Shown here: in pieces, positions 1 to 9,303 of the stretch | Numbering within the stretch: the first letter of the stretch is position 1 | How the letters are laid out: each line of letters starts with the position of its first letter | Assembly (NCBI GenBank): GCA_963713505.1 | Contig: CAVQMC010000004.1 | Span: 248,001 to 312,000 of the forward strand | Direction: 5' to 3' | From: CAVQMC01 sp963713505 | GTDB lineage: Bacteria; Bacteroidota; Ignavibacteria; Ignavibacteriales; Ignavibacteriaceae | Length of the DNA: 64,000 nt | Position numbers and translations under genes: made by a program | Notes under the pieces: generated by a model | Seen by the model: the letters and a program-made list of their open reading frames with translations, nothing else | Told to the model about the DNA's origin: nothing | Databases searched by the model: none

Positions 1-1410
1 GCAGATGTCGCCGGTTCTCTTCCGCCTGCACTTAAAAAATTGGGTTTAGATGTAAAAATTTTCATGCCGAAATATGATTTAATTGATGAAGCAAAAAATA
101 ATTTAGTTTATATAAGTCAGATCGAGAAAATTTCTATAAGAGTAAACGGTATAGATCGTGTTATACATTTACACCAAGCAAAGCTTCCTGGATCAGATGT
201 TGAAGTTAATTTTATCGATTGTCCTTATTATTTCTTTCGTCAAAAGATTTATACAAATGATAAAGATGAAGATGAAAGATTTATCCTTTTTTCGAAAGCT
301 GTAATAGAAATAATGCAGAGGATGCAATGGATTCCTGATGTAATTCATTGCAATGATTGGCAGACAGGACTTATCCCTTTATTTATAAAAGATAATTATA
401 GTTGGGATAAAGCCTTTAACAAAACCGCAACATTATTTACAATTCATAATATAGGCTACCAGGGAAGATTCTCCAAAGCTGCACTTTTTAGTGCTGAAAT
501 AAAAGGAAATTTATTTTATCCAGGCGGACCTGTGGAATATTTTGATGATGTATCATTTATGAAAGCAGCTATTTCGTTTTCTGATATAATAAATACTGTA
601 AGTAAAACTTATGCAGATGAAATTTTAACTTCTGAATACGGGGCAGGTATGGAAAATATTTTAAAGCAGAGAAGGGATGATCTATATGGAATAATAAACG
701 GTGCGGACTATTCTATTTGGAATCCTGATAAAGATAAACTAATACCTTTCAGATACAATTCTTCTTATTTAACTGGAAAAGAAAAAAACAAAAAGTTTTT
801 ACTTAACCATTTAAACTTGCCATATAATAAAGAAATTCCTGTAATTGGTATTATATCCAGGCTTGTTAGTCAAAAAGGTTTTGATATAGTTGCAGAAGCT
901 TTAAATGAATTAATTAAAATAAATGCTCAATGGATTATATTAGGAAGCGGGGAAGATAAGTACGAAAACCTTTTTGTTGATTTAGCAAGATCTCATGCGC
1001 AAAAATTTTCTGTTTATCTTGGCTACAATAATGATCTTTCACATTTAATTGAGGCAGGTTCGGATATTTTTTTAATGCCTTCGCATTATGAACCCTGCGG
1101 ATTAAATCAAATTTACAGCCTAAAATATGGTACTGTTCCGGTTGTGAGAAAAACAGGCGGTTTAGCCGATACAGTTCATGATTGGCACGAATTATATCCA
1201 CAAGGGAATGATTCCGGAACAGGGTTTTCTTTCAATGAATATAATCCAAACGCTCTTATTGCTGCACTTAAAAGAGCAGTTAGTGTTTATAATGATAAGA
1301 CAACCTGGAAAAAAATTCAAAAAAATGGAATGGAGAAAGATTACTCATGGAAAGTTTCGGCTGAAGAGTATATTAAGTTATATAATAAGGCTATTGAAAA
1401 AAGAAAATAA
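1..1410 (+). CDS. glgA: Glycogen synthase (ADP-glucose type, GT5), 5' end cut by window
   Basis: The protein makes alpha-1,4-glucan in the cytoplasm by adding glucose from a nucleotide sugar (usually ADP-glucose) to the growing chain. The reading frame is open from base 1 and begins inside the N-terminal ADVAGSLPPALK motif, so the start codon and the KxGGL sugar-nucleotide loop lie upstream of the window; the internal TTG near base 40 is not the start. Visible GT5 motifs are HCNDWQTGL, TIHNIGYQG, GADYSIWNP, SRLVSQKGFD and, near the C-terminus, SHYEPCGLNQIYSLKYG followed by KTGGLADTV. The C-terminal half has the expected length and ends normally. The helical-repeat gene at 1446 follows 35 bases later on the same strand and may be co-transcribed. 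Identity is secure. Confidence 0.95.
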   Translation, partial: ADVAGSLPPALKKLGLDVKIFMPKYDLIDEAKNNLVYISQIEKISIRVNGIDRVIHLHQAKLPGSDVEVNFIDCPYYFFRQKIYTNDKDEDERFILFSKAVIEIMQRMQWIPDVIHCNDWQTGLIPLFIKDNYSWDKAFNKTATLFTIHNIGYQGRFSKAALFSAEIKGNLFYPGGPVEYFDDVSFMKAAISFSDIINTVSKTYADEILTSEYGAGMENILKQRRDDLYGIINGADYSIWNPDKDKLIPFRYNSSYLTGKEKNKKFLLNHLNLPYNKEIPVIGIISRLVSQKGFDIVAEALNELIKINAQWIILGSGEDKYENLFVDLARSHAQKFSVYLGYNNDLSHLIEAGSDIFLMPSHYEPCGLNQIYSLKYGTVPVVRKTGGLADTVHDWHELYPQGNDSGTGFSFNEYNPNALIAALKRAVSVYNDKTTWKKIQKNGMEKDYSWKVSAEEYIKLYNKAIEKRK

Positions 1411-1445
1411 TTTATTAGTATTATTCTGTTCATTTTTAAATTTAT

Positions 1446-1982
1446 ATGAATATACATCCCAGGGAAATAGAACAAATATTTAAAACTTCAAATTCTCCAG
1501 ATGAACTTTTTGATATATTCCGAATTACAATCGACAATAATATTGAAGATATTGAATTATATAAAACGCTTTTATGGAATAAAGCTCTTTCTCCCGATGA
1601 AATAATAATGTTCGGTGAAAAAATTTGCAGAGTATTTCCGGAATTTGCATTTAGAATTTATTTGTGGATTGGTGATATTTTTGAAACCACTTCTATTTAC
1701 GGAGAATATTATGTAAAAGCTTTCGATTATTATTTAAAAGCGGCAAAACAAAACCCGCAGGACCAGCAGCCAATAATTTCAATTTGCAATATGTTCAACA
1801 AAGAATTAAATATTCCTAAGTTTGAAAAGGTAATTAAAATTTGCCACGAAGCTTTAAACAACTTAGAAGTTAAAAGTGTGGTATGCTTTGCTCTGGCAAA
1901 AATTTATAAAAATATTGGTGATATGAAAAATTTCAGAACATATATGAAAATGGGAGAAAAGTTTCAAAGTGAAGGGCAATAA
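1446..1982 (+). CDS. Hypothetical TPR-like helical-repeat protein
   Basis: I do not recognise a named family. The 178-residue product has no signal peptide or membrane segment and looks all-helical. Residues about 75-170 show the alternating small/aromatic spacing of tetratricopeptide repeats (for example YVKAFDYYLKAAKQNPQDQQ, then a helix pair around KVIKICHEAL). It probably acts as a cytoplasmic scaffold or adaptor, but no partner is indicated. It lies 35 bases after the glycogen synthase gene and its stop is only 3 bases from the convergent stop of the patatin/BamA gene, so there is no room for a separate terminator. The ATG at 1446 is the first in frame; the ribosome-binding site upstream is weak. 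Confidence 0.65.
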   Translation: MNIHPREIEQIFKTSNSPDELFDIFRITIDNNIEDIELYKTLLWNKALSPDEIIMFGEKICRVFPEFAFRIYLWIGDIFETTSIYGEYYVKAFDYYLKAAKQNPQDQQPIISICNMFNKELNIPKFEKVIKICHEALNNLEVKSVVCFALAKIYKNIGDMKNFRTYMKMGEKFQSEGQ

Positions 1983-1985
1983 AAA

Positions 1986-4700
1986 TCAGTAATAATATCC
2001 GATAGAAAAATAAAACAAAGTATCCCCGAAACTTAAAGGACTTCCCGGTAAATTCTTTTTAATTAAAAAACTTCTTCCGACTGCAAATTCAGCGGGACCA
2101 ATTGGTGTGTCAAAAGATAATGCAGCACCAATTCCGTGTCTTAAATCTTTAAATCTTATTTCTTCCTGTTCCGGCCAAGCATAGCCAAGATCATACCTTA
2201 ATTTAAAGTATGTATCAAAAAAAACTTTGAAGGGAAATTTATATCGATATTCTAAAGAAGCAAGAAATATTTGTCTTCCCCTGTATTCGTTAGCGTGCAT
2301 ACCGAAAAATGAATATTGACCGCCAATAGAATATTGTTCGCTTAAAGGCAATGTTTTGTCTGCAAAACCCATTTGCACCCTGGGTGAGATTGTATTGTTG
2401 TTTGCAAAAGTCCAGTAATTCTTATATTCAAATCCAATATTTGAATAACCTAAATCTCCGCCAAAAATTTTCTGCGCAGTTTCATAAAATCCTGAAAAAT
2501 AAAATCCTTTTTCCGGAAAAGGATATTTATCCTGAGTATCAATTGTTGAACTTACTTTCAAACTGACTATTTTGATTTTATATGGAGAGACAGTTTCATT
2601 AATTTTATTTTTTACCTGTTCAATTTGATATGTACCTTTAAATATTAAATCACCGAATCTTTCTACTTGCGTTCCTAAAGAAAGTGATCCGCCATAATAA
2701 ATTTCTCTATATTCACCCGATTCTGACCTGGAAAATGTTTTATCTGATTTTGTCGGTACATTTTCATAAGTAAAAACATCGTCAAATTTGTAAAATGCAT
2801 TTATTTTATAAGTTAGATAAGTATCAAAAATTCTGTTTGATTTATGTTCAAGTTCAAAAGCTCTGTTTCTGGTTCCGCCCAGCAGTAAAATACCAAATTC
2901 AGTTCCGCTTCCAAAAATATTTTCGTCTCTCAAATCGATACTAAGCTGAGCTTTATTTACATTATCTACTTTAAAACCCACCCTCATTAAACTTGATAAT
3001 CTTTCTGAAACATTAATATGTAAAATATTTGCATGATCTTTTCTTTCCACCATTAAAATAATATCATCAAATAAGTTCGTGCTTCTTAAATTTATTAAAC
3101 CCTGCCTAACTTTATCATATTTAAAGTATTCACCTGCTTCCAGAGGAATTTCTCTTAAAATAATACTGGGATTGGTTTCTTTGTTCCCTTTTATTTCTAT
3201 TTTAGAAATGAGTCCTTCATCAAAGTCGATTATTACATCACCTGTAACACTATCTACTTTTGTGTTGTAGACATCTGCGAATGAATATCCTTTATTTCTG
3301 TATATATTAATAATTTCTAGGATTTTCTTTTCAAGCTGTTTTGCATTATAAGGTTTATTAATTAATGGAGTCACAATCGAATCAATTTTATTTTTACTTA
3401 TAAGATTTATCCCGTTTATTTGAATTTTTTTGATTAAAAAATTGTCTTCTTGAATAATTTTGAGATATGAATAATTTTTATAACGGGTTACTACAGCTTT
3501 TAAATTCTTGTAACTACCGGTACAATAAAGATTATAAAGGTCTTTCAGAATTTCGTAATTTGAAATACTATCTTTAGTTGCATATTTATCTATCAGTCTG
3601 TTTTCCATTTTAGAATTTAAAGAGTCCGGCAATATTGTTTTTAGGAAGAATTCTTTTTTACCGTACTTTTTACAAATTATAGAATCAATTGATGATTTAA
3701 TTTTCTTTGCTTCCGGCTTGGAAGATTCATATCCATTATAAATTAAAGAATCAAGGTTTGAGAAATCATCTGCAGCGTGATTTTTTAAAGAAGGATCTAT
3801 AACAGCATTAGCATATTTTAATTGATTTTCATTAAGTAATTTCATTGGAATACTAACTACCTGATCTGCAACAATCCATGGATATTCCAATTGGTTTTTT
3901 TTATGAAGACTGCTTGTTGTGTTGACTGCAATCGTATAATCGGGTTTATAAGAGTTTGCAATTCTTACCGGAATATTAGCTACCAGACCGCCGTCAACTA
4001 AAGTTAATGAATCATATTTAACCGGGGGTAAAAGAAATGAAACGCTTGCACTTGCTCTTAACGCCAAGCTAAGTGAACCTCTATCCAAAACAACGGAGTC
4101 ACCGTTTACCAAGTTTGTACAAACAGCTCTAAATTTGTAAAATAAATTATCAAATGAATTTTGCACATGTATTGGAGCCTGGAAAACAAAAAGATTTATC
4201 TGATTAGTAATTTTTTGACCGCTGTTGATAGAACTTGGCAAAACCGGAGTTAGTCCTTTCAATCTTAATGAAAAGACCGCTTTATCTTCAGTAACTTTTT
4301 GATCAACAAATAATTCTCTGCGGTTTGTCTGCCTGTCGGATGCAAGCAGCTGGTCCCACTTTGTATTAATTACAAGAGAATCTAATTGATGGAGTGAATA
4401 ACCTGCTGAATAAAGACCGCCAACTATACTTCCCATACTTGTACCGACAATATAATCAAGTGGAATTTTATAATCGGAAAGTGCTTTTAAGGTGCCAATT
4501 TGTGCTAAACCTCTGGCACCGCCACCGCTTAAAGCAATTGCAACCTTAGGTTTTATTTTAGGAACATTTTCAATTAAACCGAATGGAAGTTTCGTTTGAA
4601 AAGTTTCGATTGAAATTGTATCAACAATTTGGGAAAATACAATAGTGTTAGATAAACAAATGGCAAGAATTAATAAAAATATGGTTTTTTTGACAGTCAT
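1986..4700 (-). CDS. Patatin-like phospholipase fused to POTRA and BamA-type outer-membrane barrel
   Basis: This 904-residue exported protein combines a patatin lipase with an outer-membrane barrel, the architecture of type Vd (PlpD-like) patatin autotransporters common in Bacteroidota. A signal peptide covers residues 1 to about 23. The patatin domain (about 50-300) carries the oxyanion loop GGGARG (59-64), the nucleophile elbow GTSMG with Ser88, and the catalytic Asp in a DGG motif near residue 237, so the Ser-Asp dyad is intact. A POTRA-like region follows (about 420-560), then a C-terminal 16-strand-like barrel ending in an aromatic Tyr-Tyr-Tyr. It probably hydrolyses phospholipids at the cell surface or periplasm. 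It lies 72 bases after yidC on the same strand. Family assignment is firm; the true substrate is unknown. Confidence 0.88.
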   Translation of the reverse strand: MTVKKTIFLLILAICLSNTIVFSQIVDTISIETFQTKLPFGLIENVPKIKPKVAIALSGGGARGLAQIGTLKALSDYKIPLDYIVGTSMGSIVGGLYSAGYSLHQLDSLVINTKWDQLLASDRQTNRRELFVDQKVTEDKAVFSLRLKGLTPVLPSSINSGQKITNQINLFVFQAPIHVQNSFDNLFYKFRAVCTNLVNGDSVVLDRGSLSLALRASASVSFLLPPVKYDSLTLVDGGLVANIPVRIANSYKPDYTIAVNTTSSLHKKNQLEYPWIVADQVVSIPMKLLNENQLKYANAVIDPSLKNHAADDFSNLDSLIYNGYESSKPEAKKIKSSIDSIICKKYGKKEFFLKTILPDSLNSKMENRLIDKYATKDSISNYEILKDLYNLYCTGSYKNLKAVVTRYKNYSYLKIIQEDNFLIKKIQINGINLISKNKIDSIVTPLINKPYNAKQLEKKILEIINIYRNKGYSFADVYNTKVDSVTGDVIIDFDEGLISKIEIKGNKETNPSIILREIPLEAGEYFKYDKVRQGLINLRSTNLFDDIILMVERKDHANILHINVSERLSSLMRVGFKVDNVNKAQLSIDLRDENIFGSGTEFGILLLGGTRNRAFELEHKSNRIFDTYLTYKINAFYKFDDVFTYENVPTKSDKTFSRSESGEYREIYYGGSLSLGTQVERFGDLIFKGTYQIEQVKNKINETVSPYKIKIVSLKVSSTIDTQDKYPFPEKGFYFSGFYETAQKIFGGDLGYSNIGFEYKNYWTFANNNTISPRVQMGFADKTLPLSEQYSIGGQYSFFGMHANEYRGRQIFLASLEYRYKFPFKVFFDTYFKLRYDLGYAWPEQEEIRFKDLRHGIGAALSFDTPIGPAEFAVGRSFLIKKNLPGSPLSFGDTLFYFSIGYYY

Positions 4701-4772
4701 TTAGCAAAAAATCAAATCTTTTCTATCAAAAATACCATAAATAAAAAGTATTACAAACTTGTACGTAAAATC

Positions 4773-6662
4773 TTATTTTTTCTTTTTTTGCTGAGCTTTT
4801 GCATTTTGCTCTGCAGCTTCCATCATTTTTGCCATAAAACCTTTTTTCTGATTTCCTTTTTTAACAGGAACCAATTCCAAATCGCTGTGTTTATGATTTA
4901 TATAATACTGCTGAGCGATTGTAAATAAATTAAACATGAAATAGTAAAGGTTTAATCCGGATGGAAAACTCATAAACATTAATGTTAAAAAGACAGGCAT
5001 TATATAAATCATCGCCTGCTGTTTGGGATCCTTAACCGTCATTTTTTGCTGAACGAATGTTGTTACACCCATCAACACAGCCAAACCGCTGATTTGCTGA
5101 ATACCGAACAAAGGAAATTTAAATCCGAGATCAAAGATAACATCAGGCTGGGAAAGATCTGTAATCCACCAAATAAAAGGCTGCTGCCTTAACTCTATAG
5201 CAACGCGCAGCAAACCCCACAAAGCTATAAAAATCGGCATTTGCAGCAACAGAGGTAAACATCCGCCGGCAGGGTTAACTCCGTAGGTGGAATAAAGTTT
5301 CATGGTTTCTTTGTTTAGCTTTTGGGAATCATCTTTATATTTTTCTTTTAACTCTGCAATTTTCGGCTGAAGAAGCTGCATCTTCTTCATTGAAGCATAA
5401 GTAGACTTAGTAAGCGGATAAAGAACAAATTTTATGATTAAAGAGAATACAATAATTACGACGCCGTAATTTGGAATAAAGTTATGGAGAAATGTAAATA
5501 ATGGCAGTAGAATATAAACGGCAATTGGTCTTACAAGAAAAGTTAATCCAAGAAAACTTCCGAAGTCTACAATTGCTTCCAAATGATGTCCGTATGATTT
5601 TAGAAGATCATAATCAACCGGACCGATAAAAACCGTGAAATTTTGCTTTTCAAAATCTGTGTTATTAAATGGAATCACTAGTCGAGCACTATAAAATTCT
5701 TTTACGCCATGATTTGGATATTCTTTTCTTGTTCCTTCAATATAAGCCCCGTCAACTTCATCTGGATTTTTAGGAGAGATAATTGCGGCAAAATATTTAT
5801 TTCGAATTCCAATCCAATCAACTCTGCCGTTAAAATCCTTTTGTACTTTTTCTCCTTCTTTTGAAGCATCTACTTGTACCTGCTCACCTCCGTAAAAAAC
5901 GCTTGCATTTGCAGAATTAGCTTCATCAACTGAATTTTTTTCAACAAAACGAATCCCGTTTCCCCAAACAAGATCATAAGCATTATTGCTTATAATATTG
6001 TTCATTTTAATTAACTCAATTTGACTGTTAAGACTATACTTATCTCCATAAAATGTATAGATTTTTTTAATTGCTCTGTTTTCATCTACATTATAAGTAA
6101 ACGTTAAGGTAAGCGAATCTTTTCCTGTAACTGAATATTCTGGTTTATTTGCATTGGTTTCGAATTTAAGTTCGCCAGTATTAATGGCTTTTCCATCTGA
6201 ACTAACAAAAGATAAATTATATGAACCGCCATCGGAATAATTAATAAGCTGGACATGTGAATCAATAAAATTTTCACTTTTAGAAGCATGCGGAGAATAC
6301 CAGTTATTGTATTTTTTAAGATAATATCTCCTGATATTCGCACCCTTTGTCGACAATAAAATTAATGCTTCATCCGTTTCAACTTTAATATATCTGCCTT
6401 TTGCAGTGTCAACAGTAAAATATTTCCCGAAGTTTAATGATTCTTCTTTTGATGATTTCTCTTTTACAGTTTTTTTAAGTTTAGCTTTTTCTTCATTTTC
6501 TTTTAATGAGTCGGCAGCTTTGCTTTCATTATTGTTTTGCACAACTGCGGTTGTATCCGAAGATTTCGGAGGCTGCTGAATTTTAGAAGGTGAATTAAGA
6601 TAAAGCCATACAATTAATATGGCACCGATAATTACGAAAGCAATAGTTGTTTGTTTATCCAT
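4773..6662 (-). CDS. yidC: Membrane protein insertase YidC
   Basis: YidC inserts and folds inner-membrane proteins, alone or with SecYEG. The 629-residue protein has the Gram-negative layout: an N-terminal membrane anchor (residues about 7-24), a Lys/Glu/Ser-rich linker, a large periplasmic beta-sandwich (about 75-345), and the conserved five-helix core from about residue 360. Core signatures include the cytoplasmic hairpin with MKKMQLLQPKIAELKEKY, then GVNPAGGCLPLLLQMPIFIALW. The C-terminus is strongly basic (MEAAEQNAKAQQKKKK), typical of ribosome contact. It follows yidD by 13 bases and belongs to the rpmH-rnpA-yidD-yidC set seen beside many bacterial origins. Confidence 0.97.
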   Translation of the reverse strand: MDKQTTIAFVIIGAILIVWLYLNSPSKIQQPPKSSDTTAVVQNNNESKAADSLKENEEKAKLKKTVKEKSSKEESLNFGKYFTVDTAKGRYIKVETDEALILLSTKGANIRRYYLKKYNNWYSPHASKSENFIDSHVQLINYSDGGSYNLSFVSSDGKAINTGELKFETNANKPEYSVTGKDSLTLTFTYNVDENRAIKKIYTFYGDKYSLNSQIELIKMNNIISNNAYDLVWGNGIRFVEKNSVDEANSANASVFYGGEQVQVDASKEGEKVQKDFNGRVDWIGIRNKYFAAIISPKNPDEVDGAYIEGTRKEYPNHGVKEFYSARLVIPFNNTDFEKQNFTVFIGPVDYDLLKSYGHHLEAIVDFGSFLGLTFLVRPIAVYILLPLFTFLHNFIPNYGVVIIVFSLIIKFVLYPLTKSTYASMKKMQLLQPKIAELKEKYKDDSQKLNKETMKLYSTYGVNPAGGCLPLLLQMPIFIALWGLLRVAIELRQQPFIWWITDLSQPDVIFDLGFKFPLFGIQQISGLAVLMGVTTFVQQKMTVKDPKQQAMIYIMPVFLTLMFMSFPSGLNLYYFMFNLFTIAQQYYINHKHSDLELVPVKKGNQKKGFMAKMMEAAEQNAKAQQKKKK

Positions 6663-6675
6663 TAATAATTTTCCG

Positions 6676-6885
6676 TCATTTTAAAGGATCATATCCGCCT
6701 TTATTAAATGGATTGCATCTTAAGATGCGCCAAATTGTCTTTGCACCTCCCTTGAAAACTCCATACTTTGAAAAAGCCTGAATTCCATATTCGGAACATG
6801 TAGGATAAAATCTGCAAGAAGGCGGAAATAAAGGGGAAATTAATTTTTGGTAAAGTTTTATTATGAATATAAATAATAGCCGCAT
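6676..6885 (-). CDS. yidD: Membrane protein insertion efficiency factor YidD
   Basis: YidD is a small amphipathic, membrane-associated protein that helps YidC-dependent insertion. The 69-residue product has the whole family signature: an N-terminal amphipathic helix (LFIFIIKLYQKLISPLFPP), the SCRFYPTCSEYGIQAF cysteine motif, and the RILRCNPFNKGGYDP end. Its ATG directly abuts the rnpA stop codon (TAAATG), so translation is probably coupled to rnpA. YidC begins 13 bases further on. Confidence 0.96.
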   Translation of the reverse strand: MRLLFIFIIKLYQKLISPLFPPSCRFYPTCSEYGIQAFSKYGVFKGGAKTIWRILRCNPFNKGGYDPLK

Positions 6886-7284
6886 TTACAATTCGCTCTT
6901 AAGTTTTAACATAATATCTAAAACTCCGGGCACTATATCATTCAATTTAATTTTTTTATTGTTTTTTTCATTTAATGCATTTGGAGAGAAGACAATTTTC
7001 AAGAGAATTTTTTTCTGCGAACAAATATCATTTAAAATTTTTTTATTTAATCTGTAAGATTCTCTAATTAATCTTTTCATCCGGTTTCTCCAAACTGCAA
7101 TACCTGCTTTTTTAGAAACCGCTGCCGCAATAGAAACGCCAGGATTTGGATTATTTTTATCTTTTATAAAAATGGCTTTAATTTTTTGATCGGAAGAAAT
7201 TATAATGCTGCCAGATGAGTATATTAATTCGAAATCTTTTTTCTTTTTAATCCTTTCCCCGGCAGAAAGCCCGAATCGTTTCAA
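6886..7284 (-). CDS. rnpA: Ribonuclease P protein component
   Basis: RnpA is the protein cofactor of RNase P, which trims the 5' leader of pre-tRNA. The 132-residue product shows the family core: an N-terminal FGLSAGERIKKKKDFELIY helix and strand, then the basic signature around KKAGIAVWRNRMKRLIRES. I take the TTG at 7284 as the start: it gives the conserved MKRFGLS beginning, and an in-frame TGA lies only five codons upstream (bases 7299 to 7297). The gene starts 8 bases after the rpmH stop and abuts yidD, fitting a single transcript. The long tail is slightly extended and Lys/Asn-rich, as expected in an AT-rich genome. Confidence 0.94.
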   Translation of the reverse strand: MKRFGLSAGERIKKKKDFELIYSSGSIIISSDQKIKAIFIKDKNNPNPGVSIAAAVSKKAGIAVWRNRMKRLIRESYRLNKKILNDICSQKKILLKIVFSPNALNEKNNKKIKLNDIVPGVLDIMLKLKSEL

Positions 7285-7292
7285 GGTTATTT

Positions 7293-7436
7293 TTACTCAT
7301 CGCTAACTGTTAATTTTTTTCTTCCTTTTGCACGTCTTCTAGCAAGAACTTTTCTACCGTTTTTAGTACTCATTCTTTCCCTGAAACCGTGTTTATTTTT
7401 TCTTTTTCTATTGCTTGGTTGAAACGTTCTCTTCAT
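7293..7436 (-). CDS. rpmH: 50S ribosomal protein L34
   Basis: L34 is a small basic protein of the large ribosomal subunit. I translated this 47-codon gene directly: it begins MKRTFQPSNRKRKNKHGFRE, continues with the invariant RMSTKNGR and VLARRRAKGRKKL blocks, and ends VSDE. The length is normal for the family. An AGGAGA ribosome-binding site sits just upstream of the ATG at 7436. It is the first gene of the minus-strand rpmH-rnpA-yidD-yidC group, and its promoter must lie in the origin-like region that follows. Confidence 0.97.
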   Translation of the reverse strand: MKRTFQPSNRKRKNKHGFRERMSTKNGRKVLARRRAKGRKKLTVSDE

Positions 7437-7635
7437 TTTGTCTCCTAATTCTCAAAAAAGATAAGAAAGATAACAATTGACACCTTAACAAACAAGTTAC
7501 TATTTTATGTAGAATCCTGAATGTTTTTAAAATTCCAATATTATTTTTTAAAAAATATTAAAATTAATTTGCACGGCTAACTATTACTTTATATTTTTTG
7601 ACCTAGAGAGGCGCTCATGAAAGTTGTGAATATTA

Positions 7636-7644
7636 TGTGGATAA
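7636..7644. promoter_or_regulatory. DnaA box (TGTGGATAA)
   Basis: Exact match to the consensus DnaA box, the reverse complement of TTATCCACA. It lies mid-way in the rpmH-dnaA gap, next to a near-palindrome. It could serve initiation or autoregulation of dnaA. Confidence 0.7.
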
Positions 7645-7864
7645 CTTTTGAACGTGAAAACGTTTCACAATCTTTTCATGTTAACAATTCAGAGTTGAAA
7701 AGTAAATATTTTGTGTGTATATCTCAAAAAGAACCAGATAATTTATTATAATTTAACCACTTAGGGGCCTCTATTTAATGTTCATAAATTGTTAACAACT
7801 TGCCGGTTTTTTAAAAAGCAAGTAAAAACTTTTGAGTTTTTAATTTTTTTTAAAGTTTTTTTTC

Positions 7865-7873
7865 TGTGGATAA
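7865..7873. promoter_or_regulatory. DnaA box overlapping the dnaA translation start region
   Basis: A second exact TGTGGATAA ends five bases before the dnaA ATG. Binding here would cover the ribosome-binding region of the template, so autorepression of dnaA is plausible. A clear Shine-Dalgarno sequence is missing in front of this ATG. Confidence 0.7.
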
Positions 7874-7878
7874 TTTGA

Positions 7879-9282
7879 ATGCATAATTCGGAAATAATTC
7901 AAAGTTCTGTATCTTTAGACCCTGCTCAAACCTGGAAAGAATGTCTTAAAATTATTAAAGAAAACGTTACTTTAATGACTTATAACACCTGGTTTATTCC
8001 AATTAAACCAGTAGAGTTGAAAGATTCAACGCTTAAAGTGCAGCTTCCAAGTCAATTTTTCTGGGAATGGATTGATGAACATTATAACACGTTAATTACA
8101 AAAACTATTCACGAAGTTCTTGGACAAAATGGCAAATTAGCTTACATTATTTCTGAAGAAACAGAACAAGCAACAAGTGAAACGGAACTAAAAGATTCTG
8201 AAGTACAAACAGAAAAACCGAAAGAAAATGTAAAAATAAAACACGAATTCGAATCATATTTAAACCCGCGCTATACATTTGAAAATTTTATTAAAGGAGA
8301 AGGAAATCAGCTTGCAAGAGCTGCAGCAGGAGCTATTTCAGATAATCCTGGGGGAACTTCTTTCAATCCTTTATTTGTTTACGGCGGAGTTGGTTTAGGT
8401 AAAACCCATCTTATTCAAGCAATCGGAAATAAAATTTTAAAAGATTATCCAGAGAAAAGGGTAATTTATTTATCGTCCGATCTTTTTACTGTAGAATTCG
8501 TTGAAGCAATCCAATCCAACAAGGTAAATGATTTTTCCGGTTTTTACAGAAGTATGGACGTATTAATTATTGACGATATCCAATTCTTAATCGGAAAAGA
8601 AAAAACTCAGGATTTATTTTTCCATATTTTTAATACTCTTCATCAATCAAGAAAACAAATTATACTTTCCAGCGATAAACCTCCGAAAGATTTAAAAGGC
8701 TTGGACGAAAGATTAATCTCCAGGTTCCAATGGGGTTTGGCTGCAGATATTCAGCCGCCGGAATTGGAAACAAGAATAGCAATTTTAAACCGTAAATCTC
8801 AAGATTACGGAATGCTGATTTCCAGTGATATAATAACTTATATTGCAAATAATATTACTTCCAATATAAGAGAACTGGAAGGCTGTTTAATTAAACTTCT
8901 TGCAAATGCTTCTTTAAATTCCAGAAATATTGATCTTGAACTTGCTAAAAAAACAGTTAGGGAAATTGCAACCGATAGGAAAATCAATATAACTATTGAA
9001 ACTATTACAAAAACTGTCTGCGATTATTTAAATGTTGCAGAAAATAAAATCCGCGATAAAACAAGGAAAAAAGAAGTTGTCCTTGCCAGACAGCTTGCAA
9101 TGTATTTATCAAAAGAATTAACTAAATCCTCTCTAAAAACAATCGGACTTCATTTCGGCGGAAGAGATCATTCAACGGTAATTCATGCTTGCAACACAAT
9201 TGAAGATTCAAAAGTTAAAGATCCTTCTTTAAAAGATTTGGTTGATAATTTAAGAACTCAAATAGAATTGAGTTCAACTTAA
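7879..9282 (+). CDS. dnaA: Chromosomal replication initiator DnaA
   Basis: DnaA binds DnaA boxes and opens the origin in its ATP form. The 467-residue protein has all four domains: domain I (about 15-90, including the TYNTWFIPIKP motif), a short acidic linker (about 91-125), the AAA+ domain III with Walker A GGVGLGKT (169-176) and Walker B LIIDDIQF (about 229), and domain IV with the DNA-binding signature GGRDHSTVIHACNTIE near the C-terminus. Length is typical for Bacteroidota. The chosen ATG follows a DnaA box by five bases. A likely terminator lies just after the stop. Confidence 0.98.
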   Translation: MHNSEIIQSSVSLDPAQTWKECLKIIKENVTLMTYNTWFIPIKPVELKDSTLKVQLPSQFFWEWIDEHYNTLITKTIHEVLGQNGKLAYIISEETEQATSETELKDSEVQTEKPKENVKIKHEFESYLNPRYTFENFIKGEGNQLARAAAGAISDNPGGTSFNPLFVYGGVGLGKTHLIQAIGNKILKDYPEKRVIYLSSDLFTVEFVEAIQSNKVNDFSGFYRSMDVLIIDDIQFLIGKEKTQDLFFHIFNTLHQSRKQIILSSDKPPKDLKGLDERLISRFQWGLAADIQPPELETRIAILNRKSQDYGMLISSDIITYIANNITSNIRELEGCLIKLLANASLNSRNIDLELAKKTVREIATDRKINITIETITKTVCDYLNVAENKIRDKTRKKEVVLARQLAMYLSKELTKSSLKTIGLHFGGRDHSTVIHACNTIEDSKVKDPSLKDLVDNLRTQIELSST

Positions 9283-9303
9283 ATTTTTTAAAATTATCTT
9301 CTT

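Larger units (their letters stand above)
7437..7878. other. oriC: Candidate replication origin region (rpmH-dnaA intergenic)
   Basis: These 442 bases hold no gene and separate divergent rpmH and dnaA, the classic setting of a bacterial oriC. I see two exact copies of the DnaA box (TGTGGATAA) at 7636-7644 and 7865-7873, long A/T-only tracts around 7500-7560 and 7810-7863 that could act as unwinding elements, a near-palindrome GTGAAAACGTTTCAC just after the first box, and a palindrome TTGTTAACAA at 7789-7798. The region must also hold the promoters for rpmH and dnaA. Two boxes is a modest count, so the function is inferred from position plus motifs; a GC-skew plot of the whole chromosome would decide it. 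Confidence 0.55.

Noticed and set aside
27..45. TTG at base 40 as start of glycogen synthase
   Set aside because: The frame is open to base 1 and reads conserved N-terminal residues before this codon, so the gene is truncated by the window rather than starting here.
7651..7672. parS-like sequence (ACGTGAAA and GTTTCAC beside each other) in the origin region
   Set aside because: The halves are in the reverse order to the parS consensus TGTTTCACGTGAAACA and the spacing is wrong. It is kept only as an unexplained near-palindrome.
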